NCBI RefSeq assembly: GCF_013204845.1
Contig: NZ_JABMKY010000008.1
Location: 186,001 to 250,000, forward strand
Direction of reading: 5' to 3'
Origin: Paenibacillus qinlingensis
Lineage (GTDB): Bacteria > Bacillota > Bacilli > Paenibacillales > NBRC-103111
DNA: 64,000 bases
Shown one piece after another: positions 36,458 to 46,366 of the stretch. The notes beneath the pieces are model-generated. The model saw only the letters and a program-made list of their open reading frames with translations, made no database searches and had not been told where the DNA came from. How positions within the stretch are numbered: the stretch's first letter is position 1; the number at the start of each line of letters is the position of its first letter. The translations under genes were made by a program, and so were the position numbers.

Positions 36458-37546
36458 TTAGGATTCCATTCGCTTCTTGTAATCCAATGGATTCAAACCA
36501 AAATGTTTTTTGAATAATTTCGTGAAATAGTCGACGTCTTCATAGCCAACACGATTTGCGATTTCGTACACTTTTAATTGGGAGTTTAGCAAGAATTCGC
36601 GCGAATGATTCATTCGTTCCACAACGATAAATTGCCATACGGTCATGTCCGTTTCCTGCTTGAATAAGGTGCACATATACGTTTTGTTGTGTGAAACGAT
36701 GTCAGCCAGATCCTGCAAATTAATTTTTTCTCCATAATGGACTCGGATATATTGCTTCATCATGTCCACAACCTTACTTGACTGATTGTCACGGATGCCA
36801 CGCATGACCGACATCAGGCTATTGGCTCCTTCTTCAAGTCTTCTAACTGCGCATAAGCGAAAATAACTTCGAGTGGCATGAAGGAACAGCAGATTCTCCC
36901 CCAGCCCCAAATCCTTCCCTTCATCCAACTCCAGTCGAAGTTTGTCCTTCGCCATCTCTTCAATGACAGTTTGCAGCCATAGATTAGAAAGCACATGTAG
37001 TAAATAGTAGTTACCTGCCGCCCATCCTTCCAATAACTCAAGGGTTTCAACAATGAGCAGCGGCATTCTGTCCGTCCGCAGCATTTGGATATGTTCGATC
37101 CATCGTTCCATCCATGATCGGTTCATCGGCAGTTTACGTAATATCAATTGGGCAGCCTCGTGATTTCGTTCCTGTATAATACGATTTGTCGCCGCATTCA
37201 AGGACTCGTGAATGGACTGCGGATTTATCGGTTTTAAAATATAATCCAGCGCAGATAGCTTCATACTACGTTGCGCATATTGAAAATCGTCATAACTGGA
37301 AACGACCATGCACTTCATCCATGGATAAAGCCGATTGATATGTTCAATTAATTCTAATCCGTCCATAGCTGGCATTCGAATATCCGTAATGCATAAATCC
37401 GCATAATGCTCTTCTAGCCATTCCAACGCTTTAACGCCGTTTGAAGCAGTTCCCGCAACGACCGTTGTATCGTTGTAGCCAGATACATATTTAGATAAAC
37501 TGTTACAAATTAACATGGAATCATCTACAATAAGCACTCGAATCAT
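36458..37546 (-). CDS. YesN-like response regulator with AraC output
   Basis: A 362-residue protein. Receiver domain at residues 1-120 with DD at 8-9 and the phospho-acceptor D55 in ITDIRMPAMDG. The C-terminal AraC HTH pair (about 260-362) includes INLQDLADIVSHNKTYM and YEIANRVGYEDVDYFTKLFK. It starts 14 bases after the YesM-like kinase gene. Such pairs in Paenibacillus respond to polysaccharides and activate adjacent Lpl-type importers, here the genes directly downstream. Confidence 0.9.
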   Translation of the reverse strand: MIRVLIVDDSMLICNSLSKYVSGYNDTTVVAGTASNGVKALEWLEEHYADLCITDIRMPAMDGLELIEHINRLYPWMKCMVVSSYDDFQYAQRSMKLSALDYILKPINPQSIHESLNAATNRIIQERNHEAAQLILRKLPMNRSWMERWIEHIQMLRTDRMPLLIVETLELLEGWAAGNYYLLHVLSNLWLQTVIEEMAKDKLRLELDEGKDLGLGENLLFLHATRSYFRLCAVRRLEEGANSLMSVMRGIRDNQSSKVVDMMKQYIRVHYGEKINLQDLADIVSHNKTYMCTLFKQETDMTVWQFIVVERMNHSREFLLNSQLKVYEIANRVGYEDVDYFTKLFKKHFGLNPLDYKKRMES

Positions 37547-37560
37547 ACTTAGGCCCCCTC

Positions 37561-39354
37561 TTAGGTTCGATATGGAAAGCGAATGATAATACGCGTCCCG
37601 CCTTCCGGCAGTAATCGCTCTACGAATACCCCTGTTTCCGGCTCGTTATAAAACGTTTTTAACCGGTAATGGACGTTCAGCACACCTATTCGGGAAAAAC
37701 GCATGTAATCTTGCTCCGTCTGCCCGATGCTTAACGCCTGTTGAATCGTGTTCAACCTTTCGTCCGTGAATCCGATCCCGTTATCCTCAATGACGATTTG
37801 GACGTACCGCTCCTTCCAGCGTGTCGTCGATATCCTTATCAACAAACGATCCCCAGTCACTTCATAAGCATGTTTAACACTGTTTTCAACAAAGGGTTGA
37901 ATAATGGCTTTCAGGCATTGCGCATCCAGGGTGGAAGTATCGTGTTCAAAACTTAACGATATATTGTCACCGTACAAGATACGAATGATAAAAAAATAAT
38001 TTTTTAAGTGATCAAACTCATCTTTGACTGTAACAATAGTTTGTTGATAGTTGGATGTGTACCTCAGCATGTCAGACAATGCGATCGTTGTCTGTTGAAT
38101 ATCGGGTTGTTCAGCCAAATGAGCCATGGAATTGATGGATTCCAGTGCATTGTATAGAAAGTGGGAATTAATTTGCGATTGTAACGCAGATAATACAGCA
38201 TGCTGCTGGACGAGACGGGTCTCAGCCAGCTGAAGAATCGAATTTTCTATGCGATCTAGGAGTAAATTATAGGCCGAAGCAAGCTCAGCCACTTCATCAA
38301 TTCCGGTCACCTCGGCACGGATATCGAATTGATCGAGTTTCGTCATTTTGATCGTCCTGCGCAGCTGTTTCAGTCTTCGTGTTATGGAATGAGAAGTTAA
38401 ATAAGCCAGAATGGAAGCAATCAACAGCCCCGCAATTGTAAGCGTTATCGTCAAATGACGAATATTGGATATGCTTTTAGCCAAATCTCCGTAAGGTACG
38501 ATAACAATAACTTTCCATTCTGTACCTGTGATGGTTTGATACACGATCATTTGTTTCGATTCAGCTCTGTAATAGGAACCTGAAAGGTTGGAGCTGATAT
38601 TCGTAAAAATGCCAGGATCCAGCTTTGTATTGATTCGCTCTGGGTCGGGATAGGATACAATCGTTCCAGATTGATCAACAATCATGCCAAGCCCGTGCTC
38701 GCCCAGCTGGATTTCATTTAATATTTCTTGTGTAGCTAGAAGGGAAATATCGATGGCCAAGTAACCGTTCTGTTCAGCAAAACGAAACTTTTGCGCATAC
38801 GTTAAAATAGGGATGCTCTTTGACCTCCCCGCTTTATCGGTGTACTGGTCGTCCATCCCATAATGACGGGAAATCTTCCCTGTCAGTTGCATACTACCCA
38901 GCCACGATTCATTCTTCATCGCATAATAAGGTGCTAGAATAGATTCCCACATGTATTCATTGCGATATGTGCTCTCGTTCCCATTCTCGTTATAGAACTT
39001 GATGGACAAGGTTTCTGGATGGTAGGTGGTAAAGGGGGTAATCCATGTTTTTTCTATCTTTTGGTAGCTATCGAAGAGGCCATATTGATCATTAGGTCCC
39101 GTCTTTAACCAATCCTGAAACTCTCTGCTTCCGCTAATCGTGCGAAAGAACTGTTCATTATCCCTGATATATCGGCTCAGGTTCAGGTTCGCTTGCTTCA
39201 GAATCTGGTTACTGAAACGCACCACATCATTATTGATTGCCTCTGAGCTTTTAATGAAGCTGAATGTGCTGACCCCGGTTACCGTAATAAAAATAGTGGC
39301 AAAAATGATTAGAATGAGCTTCCATTCCAATGAACTCCGGATCGCTTGAATCAT
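37561..39354 (-). CDS. YesM-like sensor histidine kinase
   Basis: A 597-residue membrane kinase. A first membrane segment lies near residues 12-32, then an extracellular sensor region of about 260 residues, a second membrane segment near 305, a HAMP linker, the His_kinase domain with the phospho-accepting histidine in INSHFLYNALESI, and an ATPase domain with FVENSVKHAYE and EDNGIGF. Three start codons are possible; the ATG at 39354 has GAGGAGG eight bases upstream and gives the normal short cytoplasmic N terminus. It signals to the response regulator encoded next. Confidence 0.9.
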   Translation of the reverse strand: MIQAIRSSLEWKLILIIFATIFITVTGVSTFSFIKSSEAINNDVVRFSNQILKQANLNLSRYIRDNEQFFRTISGSREFQDWLKTGPNDQYGLFDSYQKIEKTWITPFTTYHPETLSIKFYNENGNESTYRNEYMWESILAPYYAMKNESWLGSMQLTGKISRHYGMDDQYTDKAGRSKSIPILTYAQKFRFAEQNGYLAIDISLLATQEILNEIQLGEHGLGMIVDQSGTIVSYPDPERINTKLDPGIFTNISSNLSGSYYRAESKQMIVYQTITGTEWKVIVIVPYGDLAKSISNIRHLTITLTIAGLLIASILAYLTSHSITRRLKQLRRTIKMTKLDQFDIRAEVTGIDEVAELASAYNLLLDRIENSILQLAETRLVQQHAVLSALQSQINSHFLYNALESINSMAHLAEQPDIQQTTIALSDMLRYTSNYQQTIVTVKDEFDHLKNYFFIIRILYGDNISLSFEHDTSTLDAQCLKAIIQPFVENSVKHAYEVTGDRLLIRISTTRWKERYVQIVIEDNGIGFTDERLNTIQQALSIGQTEQDYMRFSRIGVLNVHYRLKTFYNEPETGVFVERLLPEGGTRIIIRFPYRT

Positions 39355-39507
39355 GCTCATTTCCTCCTCGGACAGATGTCTACGCTTTCGGACTCCTTTG
39401 TCAAGATTTATGTTACCAAATATTGCCTCCATCCACCAGAGTTTAATAGATAGACCCCAGTTAACTATGATTAGGGTACACGAACGAGACATGATTTTCG
39501 ACCATCC

Positions 39508-40470
39508 TCATCGAGTACGCTTCTTGAATTGATACAGGAAGAATTGCAGGGAAAGAATCAAGAGAGCGAAAGCAATTCCTGAATCGATAACGATAAAGGG
39601 ATAGACTTGGATGTACTTAGCTCCGTAAGCAATCAACGAGGTCCACTCGCCGGTAGTCGTCAGATATATAAGATAGGGCACTTCACCTGGCACTAACTTA
39701 TCTACCATATCCAACGTTTCTGAGCCTCCGATGATGATATTGAAAATCGCCAATTGACCCATAAGGAAGAGCACGATGATGAATTCACTAATCGCGATAT
39801 AAAGCAACTCAACTCTCATGTTTGAAAAGATGTGCCTTACGATCCTATGAAATGATGAGCCGCCCATCAACCGAGATGCGTCGACATATGGTTTCGAATT
39901 GTAGAAACGGGCTCTTTCAGCAATCTGGTAGGCGAGAGGAAAGATGCCTAGGACAGTCACCATGAAGATAAAGATGATTGTAAATTGCATCAAATTGTGC
40001 GGATTCGCTTTGTCCACCTCGTTCAAGCCAAGTTTGAAGTACATGCCTACCAGCGGTGGGTACAAAAACAAGAACGCTGGCACGGCAGAGATGACCCATT
40101 GCATCGTTCGCAATACGCCTCCTCCTCTCCCCGTCGTTCCCGACCACATGCCTAGCGGCATAGCGATAATGAATCTTAATCCCGTTAATAAAGCGGCATA
40201 CGCCAATGTGTATTTCAAGCCATTCAGCAGCAAGCTCAACATATCGAAGCCCCTGTGATCTGTCCCTAGAAGATAAGTTGCATTCGGACGAAGAGGAGGC
40301 GTTTCGTAAATTGTTTTGCCATCGATTATTTTCGTTATTAAGTACAATTTATCCGCGTTCATAAAACCATGGGGCTTAATCATGCCGCCTATTGCCGCTA
40401 ATCCTACGATGAAAACGATAATCGAACAGGCGAAATAAAACTGTATCGAGGATTTCTTTTTCATTGTCAT
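39508..40470 (-). CDS. Opp/Nik-type ABC permease (OppC-like), orphan
   Basis: A 320-residue permease of the DppC/OppC branch, recognised by YLLGTDHRGFDMLSLLLNG and the coupling loop YVDASRLMGGSSFHRIVRHI. It has an extended loop after helix 1 (about residues 35-70). It overlaps its partner by ATGA. Neither binding protein nor ATPase is encoded nearby, and the next gene downstream, after 153 bases, is the YesM-like kinase. Co-transcription with the kinase is possible because no terminator is evident between them. Confidence 0.82.
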   Translation of the reverse strand: MTMKKKSSIQFYFACSIIVFIVGLAAIGGMIKPHGFMNADKLYLITKIIDGKTIYETPPLRPNATYLLGTDHRGFDMLSLLLNGLKYTLAYAALLTGLRFIIAMPLGMWSGTTGRGGGVLRTMQWVISAVPAFLFLYPPLVGMYFKLGLNEVDKANPHNLMQFTIIFIFMVTVLGIFPLAYQIAERARFYNSKPYVDASRLMGGSSFHRIVRHIFSNMRVELLYIAISEFIIVLFLMGQLAIFNIIIGGSETLDMVDKLVPGEVPYLIYLTTTGEWTSLIAYGAKYIQVYPFIVIDSGIAFALLILSLQFFLYQFKKRTR

Positions 40471-41531
40471 GCACTCTCCTTAATCTGTACGACAAAGAGC
40501 TTACTGAGCAACGCATATGTGATATGAAACAGAATCGCTAGAATGACCAGTACAATGCAAAAGATCGGAGTGGCGCTGATATTTTGTACTCTTGAACTTA
40601 CAATGTATCCGCCGAGTCCAAGAATATCGCACATCGCTTCCGCAACTGCCATGCTTGCGAGTGCCAAAGTCGTCGCTTTGGGCAATACCATCAACAGGTC
40701 TTCCATGATGTTCCGGATAACATGACGAAAGATTACTTCCCGTTGGGATAATCCTTTAGCCAGCGCTGTCGTGATGTAATCCTGCGTCATCTCGCGTTCG
40801 ATCGCGAGCCGCAGCGTACCGTAAATCAAAACGCCGGGAATTAGGGAGATAGCAAGAAATGGAATCGTAAACGGAATATTATTGCCATAATGTGCAACCA
40901 GTATGACATTTCTTCCCGTCAAGCGAGTTAAATAAATAGACATAAGCTGGATGAGAATGATCAGGAGAAAGTCCGGCAGGCCACTTAATACTGCGTGGAC
41001 CGAATCTAACAACCTCCCTATCGCAGACCGTATCGAAGCCAACAGCGATAACAGAACGGACAACAACACCCCAGTGATCAGACCTGGTATGAAATAAGTG
41101 CAAGTCCGGATGATCGTTTCCGTTACTATGCTTTTTACTTGGATGACATAATTTCCGGTGCGGATCAGACCTAATTCGCCATGGGAGTAGTCATGTAAGA
41201 GGTCCTTAAGGGAAAACAGATAGTAGCGAAACGAAATCTCTGGCTTCTCCACCGGTACAGTTCTCGGAAGGAAAACGCCGGGAAGGTTAATGGCCAACTT
41301 CCCATAATCGTCAACTCTGCCATAAGGTACGGAGAAAATGTGTCTACTCGCATCAACAATTGTGCTTCCGGGAAGCTGGGAGACGACTTCTTCATTCGTT
41401 GACTCCGAGCTTAGGTTAATTCGCAACAGATCAGGCGCCTCAAGAATGAAGGCTTTGCTGATATTGCTCAACAGAAAGACAGCTGCAATGGTAATGAGGC
41501 TAAGAATTCCCCACTTCAAAATGATTTTCAT
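40467..41531 (-). CDS. Opp/Nik-type ABC permease (OppB-like), orphan
   Basis: A 354-residue permease whose C-terminal half is normal for the OppB branch (TTALAKGLSQREVIFRHVIR). Between helix 1 and the channel domain lies an extracytoplasmic insert of about 110 residues (about 35-145) with little similarity to known permeases. The start at 41531 follows AAAGGAG; the longer reading from 41573 has no site and would run into a 37-bp element at 41551-41587 that also stands before two other genes of the region. Confidence 0.8.
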   Translation of the reverse strand: MKIILKWGILSLITIAAVFLLSNISKAFILEAPDLLRINLSSESTNEEVVSQLPGSTIVDASRHIFSVPYGRVDDYGKLAINLPGVFLPRTVPVEKPEISFRYYLFSLKDLLHDYSHGELGLIRTGNYVIQVKSIVTETIIRTCTYFIPGLITGVLLSVLLSLLASIRSAIGRLLDSVHAVLSGLPDFLLIILIQLMSIYLTRLTGRNVILVAHYGNNIPFTIPFLAISLIPGVLIYGTLRLAIEREMTQDYITTALAKGLSQREVIFRHVIRNIMEDLLMVLPKATTLALASMAVAEAMCDILGLGGYIVSSRVQNISATPIFCIVLVILAILFHITYALLSKLFVVQIKESA

Positions 41532-41550
41532 TATAATCAGACTCCTTTCT

Positions 41551-41587
41551 GACATTACTAAGACAATTCGCAACTCTCATGTGTGAC
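41551..41587 (-). promoter_or_regulatory. 37-bp shared upstream element, copy 1 (permease pair)
   Basis: Aligns without gaps to 47135-47171 at 31 of 37 positions. On the minus strand it begins GTCACA, has a core AATTGTCTTAGTA and ends TGTC, 19 bases before the permease start. With so short a leader the promoter must overlap it. Confidence 0.6.
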
Positions 41588-41660
41588 TTGATTTTTATGG
41601 CAATATTTGATTATTAATGTGATTAAATAATGCGTTGCTTTGTTTTTGCAAATTAAAAAA

Positions 41661-41717
41661 GCACCCCTATGTCTACGATCATGAAGTTTAAAAATTCATG
41701 TTCATCCATAGAGGTGC
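41661..41717 (-). terminator. Terminator of the first germination operon
   Basis: GCACCCCTATG at 41661-41671 pairs with CATAGAGGTGC at 41707-41717 with one mismatch; an inner stem (ATCATGAA with TTCATG) extends it. A T run follows on the minus strand. It lies 41 bases past the GerC-type gene. Confidence 0.72.
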
Positions 41718-41757
41718 CTTTGTTCATGCTGTTAAGTTCCTTATGTGCAATATAACT

Positions 41758-42834
41758 TTATTTCCTGATTCCCATTTCCGAAATAGTCACTTTAACAATC
41801 AATTTAACGTTCATCATTTGATATTCTTGCTTCCATTCCTCTTCGTTCCAATTTCGCGTTTTACTTCTGACGAAATCTCCCAATCCGAGCGGGTCGATCC
41901 CTTCTTTTTTACATATTTGTATGAGATCCATGCCAGTTGAGGTTAGATCCTTTTCGAAAAGGTCTTTTATTTTCCCCTGCTCTTGTATGCTTAATTGATT
42001 CGACTTCGAGTCGATAATTTCGCCCTTCAAGCTAAGATTTATCGTCACTTTTGGACTTTTCGAATCTTTCCCTACTCGATAATTCACCTTTGAACCGACA
42101 TTTTTTACTGCAATGTAAGAGCCATTGTCCAGCTTTGCTTCAAGAGTACCGTACTTCTCATCGCGCAGAAGAAGGTTCATAACTCGCATCTGCTTTTCGT
42201 TCACTGACATGAGATATTTGTCATGTTTAAATAAAGCTAATCCGGTAATCATAACTTGATTATTTTGCAAATTAAGAACCGGCAAAAATGGGTCCATTCC
42301 CTGTCCCCAATACGAATACTCAAAATCGTGAAGATTTTGCCTGGGAACAAGTCCATTCCGCACGTTCGTATCGAGTAAATTGTACAAAAACATCCCTTTT
42401 TCCTCATTTGAAGTGAAATTCGCCTTCAATATCTCCTTTGCTTTTCCATCGACAACAGCTAAATACATCCTTCGGGAAGCTACAGCGTCACGCAAAAACA
42501 CATCCAATTCATCTATCAATCCCTTTGCCGCCAACTCTTGTCCGATTATAATCACCGAAAGACTTCCTGGTTTAATAGGCCGACTTAATTGCATGTCCAT
42601 TAATTCTGCCATGTTCCTAGTGGTGTGGCCCACCTTTGAGTACAATATATTTGAAACGGAACTGGACTTACCAGCTTGAAACTTAGGCGCGGCGATCGTA
42701 AATTCGATTTGATCATCAGGTGCTTCATCTAAGGCACAGACAAAAGATATCGTAATTTTTTCTAATGTTTGTTGCTTTACGCACCCCGTTAACAAGAAAC
42801 AGATGAGCCCTAGCAAGAAAAAATACCGACTCAT
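41758..42834 (-). CDS. Ger(x)C-family spore germination lipoprotein
   Basis: A 358-residue lipoprotein (lipobox LTGC, cysteine 18), the C subunit of a GerA-type germinant receptor. Family text includes SVIIIGQELAAKGLIDELD, RDAVASRRMYLAVVDGKA, ILKANFTSNEEKG and the C-terminal domain ending near DPLGLGDFVRSKTRNWNE. It overlaps the B-subunit gene by ATGA. It sits at the outer face of the spore inner membrane, and the complex triggers germination when the B subunit binds nutrient. Such operons are usually made in the forespore under sigma-G; no clear sigma-G promoter was found. Confidence 0.92.
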   Translation of the reverse strand: MSRYFFLLGLICFLLTGCVKQQTLEKITISFVCALDEAPDDQIEFTIAAPKFQAGKSSSVSNILYSKVGHTTRNMAELMDMQLSRPIKPGSLSVIIIGQELAAKGLIDELDVFLRDAVASRRMYLAVVDGKAKEILKANFTSNEEKGMFLYNLLDTNVRNGLVPRQNLHDFEYSYWGQGMDPFLPVLNLQNNQVMITGLALFKHDKYLMSVNEKQMRVMNLLLRDEKYGTLEAKLDNGSYIAVKNVGSKVNYRVGKDSKSPKVTINLSLKGEIIDSKSNQLSIQEQGKIKDLFEKDLTSTGMDLIQICKKEGIDPLGLGDFVRSKTRNWNEEEWKQEYQMMNVKLIVKVTISEMGIRK

Positions 42835-43919
42835 ACTGTTCTTCTCACTTTCATTCTGACAGCGTCGACTATAAATAAAAACGGGACGTACACAAAAACA
42901 ATATAAAATCCGATCCCGGATAACAAGGTTTGAACAGATTCAATGCGAGTATGATCTGGAATTAGACATACAGTGGCAAAAACAAGAATCAATAATATCG
43001 GCAGAGCTGTCAATTGTTTCACCGTGAACATGATTTTACACATTCGGCTTGAAGCCCAAAGACAGAAGCATAGGATAGGAATCACCCATAATATCTGTGC
43101 AGCTGCGCCGATATATTCAAATCGTTCAATAAAAGGAAAATGAATAAATTTATATTTGGTTAATTGTGGCCATATTTCCTTCGATAATTGCTCAGGTTTG
43201 AACATTAATATTGAAAAGAAGATAATTAAAAGATACGACACGGTTGAAACAAAATTAGCTAAATGTGCCCACTTTTGTGATTTCTTTGGTGTTTCGATGA
43301 ATGTGTAACAGAAAAATAACGTTTCCACGCCTAAATAGGGATATGTCATCTCTTTTCCTGCTTGGATAATATCGTTCAGCGAATGATCAAAAACTGGCGT
43401 TAGATTGTTAAAATGAAAATAAGCCACTGGAAAAAATAAAGCCAATATGGTTATATATCGTACCAAGCTAAACATACAAATACCAACGATAACTCGAAAA
43501 CCCCCTGCAACAATGTAATAAACAAGGAAGAGTAATACCAATGCCAATGGCCATGTCGCTAAGTCAGGAAATAGCCATACTTGTATAATTTCTATAAATT
43601 GCCGTATTAGGAAACTGGCAACGAGCAGGAAGTAAATGATAAAGATAAAGTTAAGAACTCCACCCACCAATTTCCCGAAAAATTGTTGATGAATATGGGT
43701 AAGATCCGTCTCACTATGGCCCAGAATTCGATATATCATCCAAATAACGACGTGGAAACAGATCCCGCATAGGATGACTGAGATCCAAGTATCTTGGCCG
43801 GCCAATTGCATCGGCTTGATCGACATAGAGAGATACTCAGGTCCGAACTGCATCGAATGAATCAACACGAATACAAGGAAAGGCGAAATAGTAAATCTCG
43901 GGTGTTCTGTTGATTTCAT
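42831..43919 (-). CDS. GerAB-type spore germination permease
   Basis: A 362-residue membrane protein with ten predicted helices of the amino acid/polyamine/organocation superfamily, spore-germination branch. It starts ISPFLVFVLIHSMQFGPEY and contains MTYPYLGVETLFFCYTFIE. The B subunit carries the germinant-binding site and sets specificity, which cannot be read here. It lies 24 bases after the A-subunit gene and overlaps the C-subunit gene. Confidence 0.92.
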   Translation of the reverse strand: MKSTEHPRFTISPFLVFVLIHSMQFGPEYLSMSIKPMQLAGQDTWISVILCGICFHVVIWMIYRILGHSETDLTHIHQQFFGKLVGGVLNFIFIIYFLLVASFLIRQFIEIIQVWLFPDLATWPLALVLLFLVYYIVAGGFRVIVGICMFSLVRYITILALFFPVAYFHFNNLTPVFDHSLNDIIQAGKEMTYPYLGVETLFFCYTFIETPKKSQKWAHLANFVSTVSYLLIIFFSILMFKPEQLSKEIWPQLTKYKFIHFPFIERFEYIGAAAQILWVIPILCFCLWASSRMCKIMFTVKQLTALPILLILVFATVCLIPDHTRIESVQTLLSGIGFYIVFVYVPFLFIVDAVRMKVRRTV

Positions 43920-43943
43920 CTTGGTATCACTCCCAGAGCTGCT

Positions 43944-45395
43944 TCATTCGTCTATGTCTTTTTTAGTGTTTGCTTTCTCCCTGTCGAATCTTACAGGCTT
44001 TCTTGTTCTTAAAAAGCTGTATCTATGATGAAACTTGGAATATGGTGGACGAATGACCGTATCGAATAAGTCGGAGGTGCGAAAAGGATAAAAAGGAACC
44101 AAGTAAGGCATCCCTAGAGAAGTTAATCGCAATAGATGCGCTACCATGGCTATGATACAGATGAAAATCCCCAATAACCCCCATAATTGCGCAGCGAATA
44201 TAAATGGAAATCGAAGGATTCGAATGGTAGCGCTCATTCGGAAAATGGGTGTAGTGAAAGAAGCCAAAGCCGACAACGCCACAATGATCAATAAAAAGTT
44301 GCTTGTAAGCGCAGCTTCAACGGCAGCCGTACCAAGCACAATGCCTCCTACAATGCCAATGGTTTGTCCGATTTTCGTAGGTAATCTGGCGCCAGCTTCC
44401 CGTAACAATTCAATAACAAGCTCCATAATGAGCACTTCCACAATTGGAGGAAAAGGTACATTGATCCTGGATGAAATAATCGTAGGTAAAAAAACGGGTG
44501 AAATACTCTGACCATGATACGTGATAACGGCAACATATAAGGGTGAGGCGAAAACGGAAAACAACACGGAGAACATGCGAATCAAGCGTAGTATGGAGGC
44601 AATAATCCATGGCAAATAATAATCTTCATAGGTAATAAAAAATTGCCAAAGGTTGACTGGTGCAAAAAACGCAGTCGGGGACCCGTCCTTCAAAACGCAT
44701 ATTTGACCCGATGATACGGCCCAAGCAACATAATCAGGTCTTTCGGTCCCGATCGTCTGTGGAAAGATCGAGTTGGAATTATCTTCGATCATTTGTTGAA
44801 GCAAAGTAGTATCCGTAATTTGATCGAATTGTACATCCTCTATGCGCTGGATGCATGTATGCAAATATTGTTCGTTCGTTAATCCCTCTATGTAAACAAT
44901 CGCAACTCTCGACTTGGAAATGCTCCCTGTAGTAAGCTCCTTAATACGTAACTCAGGATAGGGAACTCGCTTGCGAATCAGGTTAAGATTGACGTCCAAT
45001 GATTCAACAAAGGATTCTTTCGGTCCCTCAACCGTGAATTCGGTTTCAGGTATCGATACGTTACGCCCCTTTAATGCAGCGGCATTGACCAACATACATG
45101 AATGGCTTTGCAGGCCATATTGAATAGCAACGTATCCCCGATAAATTTTATCTTGAATGAGGTCCCATTCGGTGGATATTTCTTTTTCCGGTACAGGGAT
45201 CAATGGGTACAAATCCTCGAAGGATATGTCCGAATTACTGCTCAGACAACCGAGGATATGCCACTGAAGGACTTCTGGCTCTGTAAGAGATTTAAAATAT
45301 CCGATGAACAAAGAATTAGCGTTCATTTTATGTTCGTAGCATACGAAATCGGCTGAATCACTAAGCTCCTTCCATAATGGAGGGACTGTATTCAA
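43944..45395 (-). CDS. GerAA-type spore germination protein
   Basis: A 483-residue A subunit. A soluble N-terminal domain (about 1-245) contains ESFVESLDVNLNLIRKRVPY and ends with FPQTIGTERPDYVAWAV and GQICVLKDGSPTAFFAPV. The membrane domain includes PLYVAVITYHGQSISPVFLP and REAGARLPTKIGQTIGIVGG, all hallmarks of the GerA family. The start at 45395 is TTG with AAGGTGA upstream. First gene of a complete gerA/B/C operon. Confidence 0.92.
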   Translation of the reverse strand: MNTVPPLWKELSDSADFVCYEHKMNANSLFIGYFKSLTEPEVLQWHILGCLSSNSDISFEDLYPLIPVPEKEISTEWDLIQDKIYRGYVAIQYGLQSHSCMLVNAAALKGRNVSIPETEFTVEGPKESFVESLDVNLNLIRKRVPYPELRIKELTTGSISKSRVAIVYIEGLTNEQYLHTCIQRIEDVQFDQITDTTLLQQMIEDNSNSIFPQTIGTERPDYVAWAVSSGQICVLKDGSPTAFFAPVNLWQFFITYEDYYLPWIIASILRLIRMFSVLFSVFASPLYVAVITYHGQSISPVFLPTIISSRINVPFPPIVEVLIMELVIELLREAGARLPTKIGQTIGIVGGIVLGTAAVEAALTSNFLLIIVALSALASFTTPIFRMSATIRILRFPFIFAAQLWGLLGIFICIIAMVAHLLRLTSLGMPYLVPFYPFRTSDLFDTVIRPPYSKFHHRYSFLRTRKPVRFDREKANTKKDIDE

Positions 45396-45478
45396 TTCTA
45401 ATCACCTTTTCTAATCATAATTTCTAATTCATTGTGTCACTTCAAGGGAATAATTATACAGAATCCAAGCATGTAAAA

Positions 45479-45507
45479 AAGGAGCCCCGTCGTGCTCGGT
45501 GCTCCTT
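45479..45507 (-). terminator. Terminator after the NmrA-like gene
   Basis: AAGGAGC (45479-45485) pairs with GCTCCTT (45501-45507), with a T run following on the minus strand, 31 bases past the stop at 45538. Confidence 0.75.
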
Positions 45508-45537
45508 CACTTCTCACATAGTTATTGTTTTAGTTGT

Positions 45538-46299
45538 TTACACATTGACTGTAGTACGGTTAAGCCAATCCTTTAAGTGCGTCGTGGTAATGCGCGCGTT
45601 GTTATCGTTTGGAACGAGGGATTGGTCATTCACCTCTACTGAGCCGTAGTAGGGCGCTTTGGCGTCTGTGACAACCTGGCGAGTGTCTTTCGTTGCGCTA
45701 AAAAATTGTCGGACCAGCTCGTCCATACGAATCTGATCGGGTCCAGCCACATCCACAATGCCATTCACTGGCGCCGCAAGTGTGAAATCAGCTAGCGCAG
45801 CTGCAACATCATCCGAAACGATAGGCTGCATGAGGGCGGAAGGCAACCGAACGGTATCCCCGACAGTAGCCACATCGGCTATGCCGCCAATGAATTCAAA
45901 GAACTGCGTCGCACGGACGATTGTATAAGGAACCTTGGAACGCTGGATTAGCTCTTCTTGAGCCATTTTCGCGCGGAAATAACCACTTTGTAGAAGGCGT
46001 TCAGTACCTACAACCGACAACGCAACATGATGACTTACGCCAGCTGTTGCTTCAGCAGCAAGAAGGTTCGTATTGGATGTAACGAAGAAATCCAAAACTG
46101 CCTGGTCTTCCCACGAAGGCGCATTTGACACGTCGACGACAACCTGTGCACCGCTAAGCGCTTCTGCCAGGCCCTCACCGGTAATCGTGTTGACACCTAA
46201 AGATGGTGATGCTGCCACTACCTCGTGACCAAGCTGACGAAGGTTGTTCACAAGTTTTTTCCCAATAAGTCCACTACCACCGATAACTACAATTTTCAT
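45538..46299 (-). CDS. NmrA-like NAD(P)-binding Rossmann-fold protein
   Basis: A 253-residue short-chain-dehydrogenase-related protein. The nucleotide-binding loop is GGSGLIGKKL at residues 8-17. The text VPYTIVRATQFFEFIGGIAD and VDVAGPDQIRMDEL is typical of the atypical NmrA/NAD-dependent epimerase-like group. It lacks a clear YxxxK pair in the usual place, so it may be a redox sensor or a quinone- or small-molecule-handling reductase. It has AGGAGG before its ATG. A copy of the 37-bp element stands 67 bases upstream, shared with the cytochrome gene and the orphan permease genes. Confidence 0.82.
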   Translation of the reverse strand: MKIVVIGGSGLIGKKLVNNLRQLGHEVVAASPSLGVNTITGEGLAEALSGAQVVVDVSNAPSWEDQAVLDFFVTSNTNLLAAEATAGVSHHVALSVVGTERLLQSGYFRAKMAQEELIQRSKVPYTIVRATQFFEFIGGIADVATVGDTVRLPSALMQPIVSDDVAAALADFTLAAPVNGIVDVAGPDQIRMDELVRQFFSATKDTRQVVTDAKAPYYGSVEVNDQSLVPNDNNARITTTHLKDWLNRTTVNV

Positions 46300-46366
46300 G
46301 AGATTTCCTCCTAGTTTTTATATCGTTACTACATTGTGTCATAACGGTTAACTACCTTTGTTGTGT

